From Hymenobacter sp. 15J16-1T3B (GTDB lineage: Bacteria; Bacteroidota; Bacteroidia; Cytophagales; Hymenobacteraceae): DNA of 64,000 nucleotides. The position numbers were made by a program, and so were the translations under genes. This document shows, piece by piece, positions 43,630 through 52,894 of the stretch. The notes beneath the pieces were generated by a model, which was not told the origin of the DNA, did no database searches, and saw only the letters and a program-made list of their open reading frames with translations. Position 1 is the first letter of the stretch, and every line of letters begins with the position of its first letter. The DNA lies in contig NZ_JAJFAV010000003.1 of the NCBI RefSeq assembly GCF_020711235.1, forward strand, positions 310,001 to 374,000. The letters are read 5' to 3'.

Positions 43630-44730
43630 TCACATCGGGCGCCAGCCGCCGTTGAGGAAGATAAAGCGGGCAATGGCGTTCGGGGCCACGGTCGTCGTGC
43701 CCGTTGCGTGCGCCACCGGCAGCCCCTGCGAGTCGAAGTTGCCGAGCAGCAGGGTCTGGCCCTCCAGCGGCCCGGTCCAGCCCAGCGTGAGGGTGCCGTT
43801 GGCGCCGGCCGCCGCGTTGTCGGTGAAGTAGTGCACGGCCGACGTCACCGTGAGGGTGCTGGCGGCGGTGCTGGCCACGGCCGATGCCACGCTCAGGACC
43901 AGCGGCCCGGCGCTGAGCCGCAGGGCCGGCGTGCCGGCGCTGGCCGATACGTCGAGGCGGGCGGAGGGCGCGGCCACGCCCACGCCCACGTTGCCTGCGT
44001 TGTCGATGCGCACGCCCTCGTTGCCGCCGTCGCCCGAGAGCCAGTTGGCGTTGAGGCGCAGGTTCTGGGTGGCGGTGTGGTTGCCCAGGTTGTCGGCCGA
44101 GGAAGGCACCGTGACGGAGCCGCCCCCGCTCAGGCTGATGGTCGAGCCCGTGATGCTGAGCTGCTGCGCGGCCGCGGCGGTGGTTTGCACGGTGTTGTCG
44201 GGGAAGCGGAAGCCGCCCGCGTTGCTGAACACCTGCCCGGCCACTTCCAGCGCCTGCGTGGGGGCCGTGGTACCAATGCCCACCCGGGGCGGCGGCAGGG
44301 TGCAGGCTACCGTGGCCGACCAACCGGGGTACTGCACGATGGAGTCGGAGAAGAAAGTCAGGGTCAGGCTGCCATCGGCGCTGGTGGAGGTGAACGTGCC
44401 CGCCACGGTGCCGGTGAACGTGCCCAGCGAAGGCGCGCTGGCGCTGTTGCCGTTGTACACGGTCAAAAAGTCGTAGCCGCCCTCGATGTAGGTAGATGGA
44501 ATGGTGATGGTGACCTTCGCGCCGGGGGTAGCCGGGTAGATGATGATGGTCGCGTTTTGGTCGGGCGGGTACAGGCCTCCGCTACTGGTATTGGTGATGA
44601 GGCCGTTGCAGGTGGTGATGGTGGCGCTGCTCGTCCCGGCGGGCACGGCGTAGGTGGTTTGGGCCCGCGCGGAGCCGGCAGCCAAGCCCAGCAGCACGGC
44701 GGGCAGGCAGGTGAGTAAGCAGGTTTTCAT
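43630..44730 (-). CDS. Secreted CUB-domain and tail-fibre-like repeat protein
   Basis: A 366-aa exported protein. The start at 44730 gives a signal (MKTCLLTCLPAVLLGLAAGS, then ARAQ). An N-terminal CUB-like domain covers about 20-145 (PPDQNATIIIYPATPGAKVT, YDFLTVYNGNSASAP, STSADGSLTLTFFSDS). The rest repeats short motifs with VGIGTTAPTQALEV and NVGVGVAAPSARLDV, a pattern seen in phage tail-fibre and Bacteroidota adhesion proteins. It is likely a surface protein. No sorting tail is recognised. Confidence 0.75.
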   Translation of the reverse strand: MKTCLLTCLPAVLLGLAAGSARAQTTYAVPAGTSSATITTCNGLITNTSSGGLYPPDQNATIIIYPATPGAKVTITIPSTYIEGGYDFLTVYNGNSASAPSLGTFTGTVAGTFTSTSADGSLTLTFFSDSIVQYPGWSATVACTLPPPRVGIGTTAPTQALEVAGQVFSNAGGFRFPDNTVQTTAAAAQQLSITGSTISLSGGGSVTVPSSADNLGNHTATQNLRLNANWLSGDGGNEGVRIDNAGNVGVGVAAPSARLDVSASAGTPALRLSAGPLVLSVASAVASTAASTLTVTSAVHYFTDNAAAGANGTLTLGWTGPLEGQTLLLGNFDSQGLPVAHATGTTTVAPNAIARFIFLNGGWRPM

Positions 44731-44789
44731 GCTGATGGCGGAGGGAAGCAGAACCAGTTCAGCCCCGTGTGGGCAGGGTCGAAGGGGGT

Positions 44790-44814
44790 TAATATTACGG
44801 GTTGGTAATATTAC
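44790..44814. promoter_or_regulatory. Direct repeat TAATATTAC upstream of the CUB-domain gene
   Basis: TAATATTAC occurs at 44790-44798 and 44806-44814, 16 bases apart, in the upstream region of the - strand gene starting at 44730. Each copy is nearly palindromic. It could be a regulator site, but the binding protein is unknown. Confidence 0.3.
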
Positions 44815-44881
44815 TGACAAGCTTCCAATACCCCGCGGCAATCCAGCCGTTTGTCAACGATTTCAGCTGTTTACAACGAGA

Positions 44882-44910
44882 GCGGGCAGCCGGTACGTCC
44901 GGCTGCCCGC
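44882..44910 (-). terminator. Hairpin past the aldo/keto reductase gene
   Basis: GCGGGCAGCCGG (44882-44893) pairs with CCGGCTGCCCGC (44899-44910), 33 bases past the stop. No T-run is present, so this is a weaker terminator call. Confidence 0.5.
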
Positions 44911-44942
44911 AGCTTGGTTGGCGAAGTCACTCCTTGAGCGCC

Positions 44943-45818
44943 TCAGCCCAGGTAGGCCATTTCCTCGGCGCTCAGCTCAATATCCGTGGCCGCCAGGTTT
45001 TCGCGCAGGTGCGCCAGCGAGGAAGTGCCCGGAATGGGCAGTAGCCAGGGCGAGTGGTGCAGCAGCCAGGCAATGTTGAGTTGGGCGGGCGTGGCCGCGT
45101 GCCGGCGGGCTATTTCGGCCACCTTGTCGAGCTGCTTGGGCAAGGCGTGCAGCAGCGAGAAGAACGGAACCAGTGGAATCTGGTGCTGCTCGCAGAGGTG
45201 CAGCACTTCCTCGCCGCCGGGGTTGGAGCCGTGGGGCAGCTCCACGGTGGTGCGCTGGGCGTAGCTGAACATATTCTCCACCGAGGCCACCGGGCCCAGG
45301 CGCAGGCCTTCTTCCAGCTGTTCGGGCGTGACGTTGCTCAGCCCCACGTGCAGAATCTTGCCTTCCCGCTGCAGGTCGAACATGGCGCCGAGCTGCTCGG
45401 CCAGCGGCACCGGGCCGTGGCCCATCAGCCGCAGGTGCACCAGCTGCACCTGCTCCTGGCTCAAGGTGCGCAGGTTGTTGTCGATGCTCTGGCGCAGCTG
45501 CTCGGGCCGGTTGAAGGGCACCCAGCTTTTGTCCGGGCGGCGGGTGGCGCCCACTTTGGTGCAGATGACCAGGTCGTCGCGGTAAGGGTAAAGGGCCTCG
45601 CGGATGAGGCGGTTGGTGACGTCCTCGCCGTAGTAGTCGGCTGTGTCGAGGAAGTTCACGCCGCTTTCCACGGCGGTGCGCAGGATCTGCAGGGCCTCGG
45701 CGCGGTTGGCCGGCTCGCCCCAGATGTCGGGGCCGGTGAGGCGCATGGTGCCGTAGCCGAGGCGGTTGACGGTCAGGGGCCGGGCGGAATTCGGGGCGAT
45801 GGTGATGGTTGCGGGCAT
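44943..45818 (-). CDS. Aldo/keto reductase
   Basis: A 291-aa NAD(P)H-dependent oxidoreductase. The TIM-barrel catalytic set is visible: Asp58 and Tyr63 in FLDTADYYG, Lys88 in VICTKVG and a His in LVHLRLMGHG. The cofactor end is LPIPGTSSLAHLRENLAA. The length fits the family (about 290). The substrate is unknown. It is transcribed alone, away from the neighbouring gene. Confidence 0.93.
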   Translation of the reverse strand: MPATITIAPNSARPLTVNRLGYGTMRLTGPDIWGEPANRAEALQILRTAVESGVNFLDTADYYGEDVTNRLIREALYPYRDDLVICTKVGATRRPDKSWVPFNRPEQLRQSIDNNLRTLSQEQVQLVHLRLMGHGPVPLAEQLGAMFDLQREGKILHVGLSNVTPEQLEEGLRLGPVASVENMFSYAQRTTVELPHGSNPGGEEVLHLCEQHQIPLVPFFSLLHALPKQLDKVAEIARRHAATPAQLNIAWLLHHSPWLLPIPGTSSLAHLRENLAATDIELSAEEMAYLG

Positions 45819-45918
45819 GCAGTAGGAGTAAGGAATGAGGAACTACGCAGACCCAAGTCAAACCGCACCGGCCGGCAGAAGTTCGCAGCTTGCTACGAGA
45901 AGCGGACTGTGGCTGCGT

Positions 45919-46335
45919 CTACCATTCCAGTAAGTCGTTTTGCGCGTAGCGAATTTGCGGAGTGAGCCAGAACCGCCAGTCAAACGTCCCCATCGTGCCC
46001 ACTGGTTGCCAGCTCTGGTTGTCAGGGTTTTGCATCTCAAATGTCCACTTGTACTCCCGCCCGGCCCGCGCGTAGGTTTTCAAGCGGCCCTGCGTCGACA
46101 AGCCGTAGCTCAGGTAATCCAGCAACTCGTTTTTGCCATCGGCAGTGTTGTCGAAATGGAAGTGCCAGTTGCCGAAATACAGGGTGTGTTCCCGTTCGCC
46201 GGCTTGTACCACGATTGCGAAGCCCTGGGCATTGGCCGGATGAATAGCCAATTCATCGTCGCTTCTTACCGAAATTCTGACATGAGGACACTTGGCCCGG
46301 AGCGTGGTGGCAATGCGGTCAATCAGTTCGTGCAT
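45919..46335 (-). CDS. Hypothetical small cytoplasmic protein
   Basis: A 138-aa protein without signal or membrane segment. The start MHELIDRIATTLRAKCPHVR precedes a beta-rich region (ISVRSDDELAIHPANAQGFA, LYFGNWHFHFDNT), then ELLDYLSYGLSTQGRLKTYA and WTFEMQNPDNQSW. The GNWHFHF segment with several aromatic strands recalls small immunity-type proteins, but no family is recognised. It sits alone between the aldo/keto reductase and the PBP gene. Confidence 0.6.
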   Translation of the reverse strand: MHELIDRIATTLRAKCPHVRISVRSDDELAIHPANAQGFAIVVQAGEREHTLYFGNWHFHFDNTADGKNELLDYLSYGLSTQGRLKTYARAGREYKWTFEMQNPDNQSWQPVGTMGTFDWRFWLTPQIRYAQNDLLEW

Positions 46336-46442
46336 ACTGCTAGTAAGTATAGCAAGCCTATCGTACCCGGCGACAACTCTTCGGAAGGTGACGGTCCGGT
46401 ACTGGCAAGCGGCTGGCTGAGTAGCTAATCCGCGGCCGCCCG

Positions 46443-48263
46443 CTACTCGCTGCCGGCCTCGCGCCTAATGCGCTTTTCCCAGCGCTTCCGCTTCGGCGCA
46501 ACGGAGCCGCGCAAGTACTTTTCCATCACCAGCACGGCGCAGGGCGCGGCGGCTTCGGCCCCGAAGCCGGCGTTTTCGAGGTACACGGCCACGGCAATTT
46601 TGGGCTTGTCGGCGGGCGCGAAGCCGATGAAGGCGGCGTGGTCGTCGCCCTCGTCGTTTTGCACGGTGCCGGTTTTGCCGGCCACGCTGATGCCCACGTC
46701 GGCCAGGCTGGACGAAGCGGCGGTGCCGCTGCGCATCACGGCCTGCATGCCCGGAATCAGCGCTTCGAAGTGCACGCTGTCGACCAGGGTGCGGTGCTTC
46801 ACCCGAAAGCGCGGCAGCGGACCGCCTGCGCCGATGCCGCGCACCAGGTGGGGCGGGTAGTACCAGCCGCGGTTGGCAATGATGGCGGCTAGGTTGGCCA
46901 TTTGCAGCCCGGTGAGGTTGATTTCGCCCTGGCCCAGGCTCAGCGAGTAAATGGAGCGGTACGTCCAGGCGCGGGTGCGGCGGGCCTTGTCGTAATAGGC
47001 CGGGGTGGGCAGAAAGCCGGGGGCTTCGCGGGGCAAATCCACGCCCAGCACGGCATCGAAGCCGAAGGAGCGCACGTAGCGCCGCCACTGGGCCAGGGTG
47101 GCGTGGCGGGCGGCCACGGTGTCGCCGGCCAGGGTGTCGGGCACGCAGTCGATGAGGCTCTGCATGACCCGGTAGAAGTACGGGTTGCAGCTGTACTTGA
47201 GGCCGTCCGTGAGGTTCTTGGCCGGGCGGTGCCCGTGCACGCAGCTCACCAAAGACTGGTCGCAGGGAAAGGCGCTGGCGGGCGTAATGGCCTCCAGCTG
47301 CAGAGCCACGGCGGCATTCACCAACTTAAACACCGAGCCGGGCGGGTTGGCCAGCATGGCCGGGCGGTTGAGCAAGGGCAGGTCCTGGCTTTCGAGCAGC
47401 TCGGTCCGCACGCCGGCCTTGTCGGGGGCCGTGATGGTGCTGGCCGGGTACACCGGCGCCGATACGTAGGCGAGGATTTCGCCGGTTTTCGGGTCCAGGG
47501 CCACGAGGTAGCCGCGGCGGTTGCCCAGCAGCTTTTCGGCGTAGGTCTGCAGCTTCGCGTCGATGGTCAGGTGCAGGTCCTGGCCTTGCTGAAAAAGCGT
47601 GTCCTTGGCCCAGCTGCCGTGCTGCCGGCCCTGGGCATCGACGAGCGGGTGCTGGTAGCCGCGGTGCCCGCTGAGCAGCCCGTTGTAGTAGCTTTCCACG
47701 CCGCCGTTGCGCAGGCGGTAGAAGCGCCCGCGCTGGGTGCGCCGGGCTTGGCCGAGGAAGGGCTGGGCTTCGGCGTACATGTAGCCGAGCAGCGGCGCGC
47801 CGGCGGCCGTGGTGTAGGTGCGGCGGGGGCGCTCCGTCAAGGTCAGCTTCGGCACGGTCTGGCTGCTGTCCTGGCGCACCCGCTCGACTTCCGCGCGGGT
47901 GAGGCTGAGCTGCACGGGGTAGGCCGCGCCCCAGCGGTAGGCCGGCACGGCGTCCTTGATGCGCTGGCGCACGGTGGTGGAGTCCCAGCCGAGCAATTCG
48001 CCGAGCTTGAGCGTGTCGAGCAGGCGCGGCAGCTTCAGCAGGAACTGCGGGCGGGTGGCCACCAGCACCGAGTCGTGGCGGTCGAGGATGCGGCCGCGCT
48101 CGGGCACCTCGGGCAGCAGCACGCGGCGGGCAGTATAGCGGATGCGCACGTCGCCCGAGTCGGCGCCGGGGGCGCCGGCGGGTCGGTCGGGCGAGGAGCA
48201 GGCAGTTAGACCTAGAAAAAGTGCCAATAGGCTCCGTTTACAACGATTGGTAGCCGTGCGCAT
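46443..48263 (-). CDS. Class B penicillin-binding protein (PBP2-like), predicted lipoprotein
   Basis: A 606-aa transpeptidase that cross-links peptidoglycan. The start at 48263 gives MRTATNRCKRSLLALFLGLT followed by the lipobox Cys22, so the protein looks lipid-anchored rather than spanning the membrane. The N-terminal dimerisation region has VLLPEVPERGRILDRHD. The transpeptidase domain has Ser310-Val-Phe-Lys313, the SxN motif in KYSCNPYFYRV and the KTG motif in SVAGKTGTVQN. Its arrangement matches MrdA/PBP2, but no rodA or mreC is nearby. The lipid anchor is the oddity. Confidence 0.88.
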   Translation of the reverse strand: MRTATNRCKRSLLALFLGLTACSSPDRPAGAPGADSGDVRIRYTARRVLLPEVPERGRILDRHDSVLVATRPQFLLKLPRLLDTLKLGELLGWDSTTVRQRIKDAVPAYRWGAAYPVQLSLTRAEVERVRQDSSQTVPKLTLTERPRRTYTTAAGAPLLGYMYAEAQPFLGQARRTQRGRFYRLRNGGVESYYNGLLSGHRGYQHPLVDAQGRQHGSWAKDTLFQQGQDLHLTIDAKLQTYAEKLLGNRRGYLVALDPKTGEILAYVSAPVYPASTITAPDKAGVRTELLESQDLPLLNRPAMLANPPGSVFKLVNAAVALQLEAITPASAFPCDQSLVSCVHGHRPAKNLTDGLKYSCNPYFYRVMQSLIDCVPDTLAGDTVAARHATLAQWRRYVRSFGFDAVLGVDLPREAPGFLPTPAYYDKARRTRAWTYRSIYSLSLGQGEINLTGLQMANLAAIIANRGWYYPPHLVRGIGAGGPLPRFRVKHRTLVDSVHFEALIPGMQAVMRSGTAASSSLADVGISVAGKTGTVQNDEGDDHAAFIGFAPADKPKIAVAVYLENAGFGAEAAAPCAVLVMEKYLRGSVAPKRKRWEKRIRREAGSE

Positions 48264-48368
48264 ACCGGCAAAGCTAGGCAATTGGCCCGGGAAGGAGCGC
48301 CGCCATTCGCCCAAGCCGGCCCGCCACCGGCTGAACCCTGCAGAATCCTTGTCCGCCGTGGCTGCTGG

Positions 48369-49568
48369 CTACCGCGGGGCCGAAGCGGCGCGCTGCGTAT
48401 GACCGAGCTGGGCCAACAGCCCCAGCAACGGCCCCGCGGTCAGTCCGACCAGCAGGTAGGTCGTCGGTACCCGGCCCGCCAGCCAGCCGGTAACCTGAAT
48501 GCTGACGATGGTAAGGGCAAAGCCCAGGCAGTTGACGATGGTCAGGGCCGTGCCGCGGGTGGCGTCGGGCGCATTCTGGGCTACCAGGCTGGAAAACATG
48601 GGCGAATCGGCCACGACGACTAGCCCCCAGAACAGCAGAAACCCCAGCAGCACCGCCGCCGAGGCACTGCTCAGCACCCAAGGCGACACCAAACAGCACA
48701 GGCCCGACAAGGCCAGCGCCGTGAGGGCCAGGCGGCGCGGGGCCACCCGCCGGGACAGCAGCCCGCTGCCCACGCAGGCCACTGCGCCCGCCCCAATCAG
48801 TCCGAATGACCACCCTGCCACCGGCAACGCAGCCCCGGGATGCGCTTGGTTGTAACTGGTGAGCAGTAGCGGCACAAAGGCCCAGAAGGTGTACAGCTCC
48901 CACATGTGCCCGAAGTAGCCGAAGGCCGCCGCCCGGAAGCCGGGGAGCCGAAATCCGCTCAGAAACGCCGTCAGGTGCAGGCCTTGGCCGGCGCGGCGGT
49001 AGGGGCCATCGGGTACCAGTTGCCAGAGGGCCAGCCCGCCGAGCGTGGCCAGGGCGGAGGTAGCCCCGGGCACGAGCTGCCACGGCAACCGCACGGCGCC
49101 GCTCTTGAGCAGGTGCGGAAACGCCGTGCCCAGCACCAGCGCCCCCACCAGAAAGCCCAGCCACTTGCCCAGGCCGGCGGGGGCGTAGTCGGCGGCTATT
49201 TTCATGCCCACGGGGTAGATGCCGGCCAGGAAAAAGCCCGTCAGAAACCGGCACACCAGCAGATTGCCGGCCGCGGGCAGCAGCAAGCCCAGGTTGCACG
49301 CGGCGGCCGCCAGGGCGCAGAGGCCGAATACCCGGGAGGGCGAAAACCGGTCGGCCACGGCCAGCAGGGCAAACGTGAGCGTGCCGGTGATAAAGCCCAG
49401 CTGCACGGCGCTGGTCAGGTGGGCCACAAAGGCGGCCGGCTGCTGCAGGCGGGCCGCCAGGTCGGGGGCAATGGCATTGCCGGCAAACCAGAGCGAGGTG
49501 CAGCAGAACTGGGCCAGCACGATGACAGGCAGGGTACGGGACGGGGTGGGAGCGGAAACCCGGAGCAT
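48369..49568 (-). CDS. MFS transporter
   Basis: A 399-aa major-facilitator permease with 12 helices. The start at 49568 (MLRVSAPTPSRTLPVIVLAQ) is chosen to put the first helix near the N-terminus; a start 11 codons upstream is possible. The characteristic loop between helices 2 and 3 reads LLAVADRFSPSRVFGLCALA. The family exports or imports small solutes. No specificity motif is recognised. It is followed by the PBP gene on the same strand with a 105-base gap. Confidence 0.88.
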   Translation of the reverse strand: MLRVSAPTPSRTLPVIVLAQFCCTSLWFAGNAIAPDLAARLQQPAAFVAHLTSAVQLGFITGTLTFALLAVADRFSPSRVFGLCALAAAACNLGLLLPAAGNLLVCRFLTGFFLAGIYPVGMKIAADYAPAGLGKWLGFLVGALVLGTAFPHLLKSGAVRLPWQLVPGATSALATLGGLALWQLVPDGPYRRAGQGLHLTAFLSGFRLPGFRAAAFGYFGHMWELYTFWAFVPLLLTSYNQAHPGAALPVAGWSFGLIGAGAVACVGSGLLSRRVAPRRLALTALALSGLCCLVSPWVLSSASAAVLLGFLLFWGLVVVADSPMFSSLVAQNAPDATRGTALTIVNCLGFALTIVSIQVTGWLAGRVPTTYLLVGLTAGPLLGLLAQLGHTQRAASAPR

Positions 49569-49674
49569 GGACGGGAGCGGGGAAGCTTGGAAGTGGCTCA
49601 AGGTAGCACCAGGTCCCGCAGGGGCGCACAGCCACGGCGTCGTATCAGGCTGGCGTCAGGTTCTGCGGGGAAAT

Positions 49675-49762
49675 GCAGAGACACATTGTTGCGTCTTCAC
49701 GTTGAATGGTAACGCCCACGCGGCGCGGCCGGCGAGACGCAACGGTGCGTCACTACATCGGG
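49675..49762. repeat. Two small imperfect inverted motifs
   Basis: AGAGACACATTGTTGCGTCT (49678-49697) and GAGACGCAACGGTGCGTCAC (49734-49753) each fold as GAGAC(A/G)CA-type hairpins. They resemble the dispersed GAGACGCA/TGCGTCTC repeats common in this phylum. No gene is in the 225-base gap between 49569 and 49793. Confidence 0.4.
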
Positions 49763-49793
49763 ACCGATGCGCACGAAAAGCGCAGGCCGATAA

Positions 49794-50915
49794 TCAGTCG
49801 GCAAAGGAGCGGCGGTGCAGCAGGCCCCAAGCGCTCAGCCCGCCGCCCACGACGAGCAGCAGGGTCAGGTTAAACATATCGGCAAGCAGCAGCAGCAGGA
49901 ACAGCCCAAACAGCAGCCGCAAGTAGGTTTTCATGCGCAGCCCGACGCGGTACAGCAGGGCCCGAAACAGCAGCGTGGTGCTCAGCAGCAGCAGCCCGCC
50001 GACCAGGGCGGGGCCGGGCGGTACCGCCACCGCCAGCCAAATCAGCTCGGGCGCCAGCAGCAGGCCGTACAGGGCGGCTTGCTGGCCCAGCACCTGCCCG
50101 GAATGGTAGGGGAAATTGCGGGCGAAGCGCAGGTAGGTGTCCTCGAACTCGTGGGATTGGTACAGCAGCACCGCGTGAACCAGGGCCGCCCACAGGCCCA
50201 GCAGGCCGACGAGGCGCAGGTTGGTGTGCCCATCGGGGAAGACGCGCAGAATAAGCGTGAGGCTGAGCAGGGACAGCAGCTTGGTAACGCCCAGGGCTAC
50301 GCGGCGGCGAATGAGCAGCTCGTACAGAAACAAGCTGAACAGGGGCTTGGGCCAACGCCGCAGCCAGCCGGTCCGGGCCGCGGCGCTTGGCTCGTCGATG
50401 GGGCGGTTGAGCAGGCGCACGCAGTAGCCGGCCCCGCCCCCGATCAGGCCAGCCAGGATGCCCGGAATGAGCAGGGGCACCAGCCAGTAGCCGTACCGCA
50501 CCCCGACCAAGCCGGCGTAGGTGCCCAGTACGATGATGGGCAGCGAGGTGACCACCTGCACCACGGCCCAGGCCCGCAGCTGCCGCGCCGCGGGCAGGGC
50601 GGTGGTGCTGTAGCGCAGAAAGTGCACCTCGGGCTCCCGGAGCCGGCGGGCGGCATACTGCCAGGTTTTGAGGCTGTAGAAGAGAAAGACGCCCAGCAGC
50701 GCGGCCGTGCCCAGCGGGTGGCTCACCGAGGCCCGCGCCAGCCGCAGGGCGGTGGCCAGAATTTGCGCGGGCGTGAGGTGGGTCTGGTTAAGGACGTTGG
50801 TGTAAAAGAAGCTGCTGAACAGGAAGACGAATAGGCCGAACAGCAGCCCGGTGTGCTCCCGGTAAAACGGCTTGGCGACCAAGCGGACGAGCAGGCGCGG
50901 CAGGGAGTTGCTCAT
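49794..50915 (-). CDS. ABC transporter permease protein (ABC-2 type)
   Basis: A 373-aa membrane protein with about eight helices (for example HTGLLFGLFVFLFSSFFYTN, GTAALLGVFLFYSLKTW, LLGLWAALVHAVLLY). It is encoded downstream of and overlapping an ABC ATPase gene by ATGA (50912-50915), so the two form an exporter. It does not carry a recognisable substrate motif. The two-subunit layout with a short ATPase is typical of ABC-2 exporters for peptides, lipids or antibiotics. Confidence 0.85.
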   Translation of the reverse strand: MSNSLPRLLVRLVAKPFYREHTGLLFGLFVFLFSSFFYTNVLNQTHLTPAQILATALRLARASVSHPLGTAALLGVFLFYSLKTWQYAARRLREPEVHFLRYSTTALPAARQLRAWAVVQVVTSLPIIVLGTYAGLVGVRYGYWLVPLLIPGILAGLIGGGAGYCVRLLNRPIDEPSAAARTGWLRRWPKPLFSLFLYELLIRRRVALGVTKLLSLLSLTLILRVFPDGHTNLRLVGLLGLWAALVHAVLLYQSHEFEDTYLRFARNFPYHSGQVLGQQAALYGLLLAPELIWLAVAVPPGPALVGGLLLLSTTLLFRALLYRVGLRMKTYLRLLFGLFLLLLLADMFNLTLLLVVGGGLSAWGLLHRRSFAD

Positions 50916-51547
50916 GCGGGCAGGCGCAGGGTGGCGTGCTCCAGGATGATTTCGCGCACGCCGGGCAGGCGGCCGCCCGCAAAGGCGTGGTGCGAGGACA
51001 GCAAAAAGGTGGTGCCGTGCTGCGCGTGCTGCGCAGCAATCCAGTCGTAGAGGATGGGCAGCGACGCCGCGTCGAGGGTGGTGAGGGGCTCGTCGAGCAG
51101 GATGCAGGCGGGACGGCCGAGAAAGGCCAGCAGCAGGGAGAGTTTCTTCACCATACCGCTCGAATAGGTGCCGATGGGCTCATGCAAGTACTCTGCCATG
51201 CCCATGCTCGTCACGTAGGGCTGCTCCTGCCCAGAGGGGGCGCCCTTGGCGGTTTTGAACAGCTGAATCAGCTCGTGGCCGGTGAGAAACTCGGGGAACA
51301 ACGGCTCGGCCTCGGCGAAGTTGACGGCGCGGCGGTAGGCGGCGGGCTGCTGGCGCAAGGTCAGGTGCCCGTTCAGCGTCACCTCGCCCTCGCAGGCAAT
51401 GATGCCGGCCAGGGCTTGCAGCAGGGTGCTCTTGCCCGCGCCGTTGCTGCCGCGCAGCCAGTAGATGCCCGGCGGAATGCGTAGCTCGTCGACGGTGAGG
51501 ACCGGGTGCCCGGCGTAGGCTTTGCGGAAACGATGGAGGTGTAACAT
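50912..51547 (-). CDS. ABC transporter ATP-binding protein
   Basis: A 211-aa ATPase, slightly shorter than usual. Walker A GSNGAGKST is at about 34-42. The signature is YSSGMVKKLSLLLAF, a variant with Ser in place of the first Gly of SGGQ. Walker B is CILLDEPLTTLD, with the H-loop in LLSSHHAFAG. It overlaps the permease gene downstream (ATGA). This second ABC pair differs from the one at 26259 in its signature motif. Confidence 0.92.
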   Translation of the reverse strand: MLHLHRFRKAYAGHPVLTVDELRIPPGIYWLRGSNGAGKSTLLQALAGIIACEGEVTLNGHLTLRQQPAAYRRAVNFAEAEPLFPEFLTGHELIQLFKTAKGAPSGQEQPYVTSMGMAEYLHEPIGTYSSGMVKKLSLLLAFLGRPACILLDEPLTTLDAASLPILYDWIAAQHAQHGTTFLLSSHHAFAGGRLPGVREIILEHATLRLPA

Positions 51548-51693
51548 GCAGTGGCAAGCTCAGCGGTTGGCGCTTGGGCCGCCGCGCCGCTTAACGATGC
51601 AAAGCCGGATTATATGATAACGGCGCGGGGCGGGCGCGCAGGCCCGGCCCGCGGGTAGGAGTGGGGAGAGGTCGGGCCGCCAGATGTATAGGC

Positions 51694-51769
51694 CGTCATG
51701 CTGAGCCCCGCGAAGCATTTCTACCGAACAACGAAGCGGTAGAGATGCTTCGCGGGGCTCAGCATGACG
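51694..51769. repeat. Perfect palindromic repeat with 25-bp arms
   Basis: The arm CGTCATGCTGAGCCCCGCGA (from 51694 to 51718) is perfectly inverted at 51745-51769; an inner TCTACCG/CGGTAGA pair extends the stem. The 365-base gap between 51548 and 51912 holds only this element; no gene was found. It belongs to the widespread GTCATGCTGAGC-type repeat style. Confidence 0.8.
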
Positions 51770-51912
51770 TTCTTTATTTATTGCTGACTATGCAGCCTAA
51801 GAGGCACGAAATTCCAGCTGCTCCCGCGCCGCTCAAACGGTTTCGGGCGGGGATGAAGGCGGCTACAAACGCTGGTTCGGCGAAGCCCGGCATCCGGCCC
51901 GCCCGCGCCGGC

Positions 51913-52692
51913 TCAGAACCCGAAGGCCAGGGCCCCGCCGTCGACGCTGAAGTCCTGGCCGGTGATGTAGCTGGCCCCCGGCCCGGCCAGGAAGCACACC
52001 AGGGCCGACAGCTCCTCGGGGCGGCCGAAGCGGTGCAGGGGCATGCGCTGCAGGATTTTCTGGCGGCGGTCGGCGTCCATCACCTGCTGGCTCATCTCCG
52101 ACGGAAACCAGCCCGGCGACACGGAGTTGACCAGCACGTTATCCTGGCTCCACTCTACGGCCAGGCCCCGGGTGATGCCCAGCACCGCCGACTTGCTGGA
52201 GCTGTAGGGCACCACCTCGGCAAAGCCCAGGTAGGAGGCCATCGAGGCCACGTTGATGATGCGGCCGATGTGCCGGGACTCGCGCAGGTAGGGGAAGGCG
52301 GCGCGGCAGCAGCGGAACACGCTGGTCACGTTCACCGCGTGAATGGCTTCCCACTCGGCCGTGGTCAGGGCCTCGGCCCGCTTGCGCTGGGTGATGCCGG
52401 CGTTGTTGACCAGCACGTCGATGCCCCCGCCGGCGCCGATGTCGTCGAACACGCGCTGTACGGCGGCTTCGTCGGTCACGTCGAGGGGCAGGAAGGTGAT
52501 ATTAGCGGGCACCGGGCCGGGGTGCTCCACCTTGATGCGGCCGGAGCGGCTCAGGGCGAAGACCTCGGCGCCGCACTCCGCCAGCGTTATGGCCTGGTCG
52601 AGGCCCAGGCCGCTGGAGGCGCCGGTGACGATGACGCGCTTGCCGGCCAGGGAAAACAGCGCGCGGAGCTTGGAATCGGGATTGGGCTGCAT
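51913..52692 (-). CDS. SDR-family oxidoreductase
   Basis: A 259-aa NAD(P)-dependent dehydrogenase. Cofactor motif TGASSGLG at 23-30, NNAG at 96-99, and the catalytic set Ser150, Tyr163 and Lys167 ([18 protein letters not shown]). The C-terminal SPGWFPSEM and [15 protein letters not shown] are typical of classical SDRs such as gluconate or KduD-type dehydrogenases. The next gene on the strand is an enolase-superfamily dehydratase, so the pair probably acts in sugar-acid catabolism. The exact substrate is unproven. Confidence 0.9.
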   Translation of the reverse strand: MQPNPDSKLRALFSLAGKRVIVTGASSGLGLDQAITLAECGAEVFALSRSGRIKVEHPGPVPANITFLPLDVTDEAAVQRVFDDIGAGGGIDVLVNNAGITQRKRAEALTTAEWEAIHAVNVTSVFRCCRAAFPYLRESRHIGRIINVASMASYLGFAEVVPYSSSKSAVLGITRGLAVEWSQDNVLVNSVSPGWFPSEMSQQVMDADRRQKILQRMPLHRFGRPEELSALVCFLAGPGASYITGQDFSVDGGALAFGF

Positions 52693-52764
52693 GGGGTGGA
52701 GCTGCTAGGTCGACTGGGGCTAGGTGCCGATTGATTATAAAGCTGTCTAGGAAATTCGTTGCAC

Positions 52765-52873
52765 GTCATGTCGAGCTGGTCGAGACATCTCGCTCGATAG
52801 TATCCTTCTCTTCAAAAGGAAGGACTACTCGTGGCCGTCAGCACGCGAGATGTCTCGACCAGCTCGACATGAC
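52765..52873. repeat. Palindromic repeat with perfect 29-bp arms
   Basis: GTCATGTCGAGCTGGTCGAG (52765 onward, arm to 52793) is perfectly inverted at 52845-52873. The arm is shared with the repeat at 27155-27267. It lies between the SDR and enolase-superfamily genes, which are on the same strand, so it may influence their co-expression. Confidence 0.8.
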
Positions 52874-52894
52874 ACTCCCTAACCAGGTTCTACG

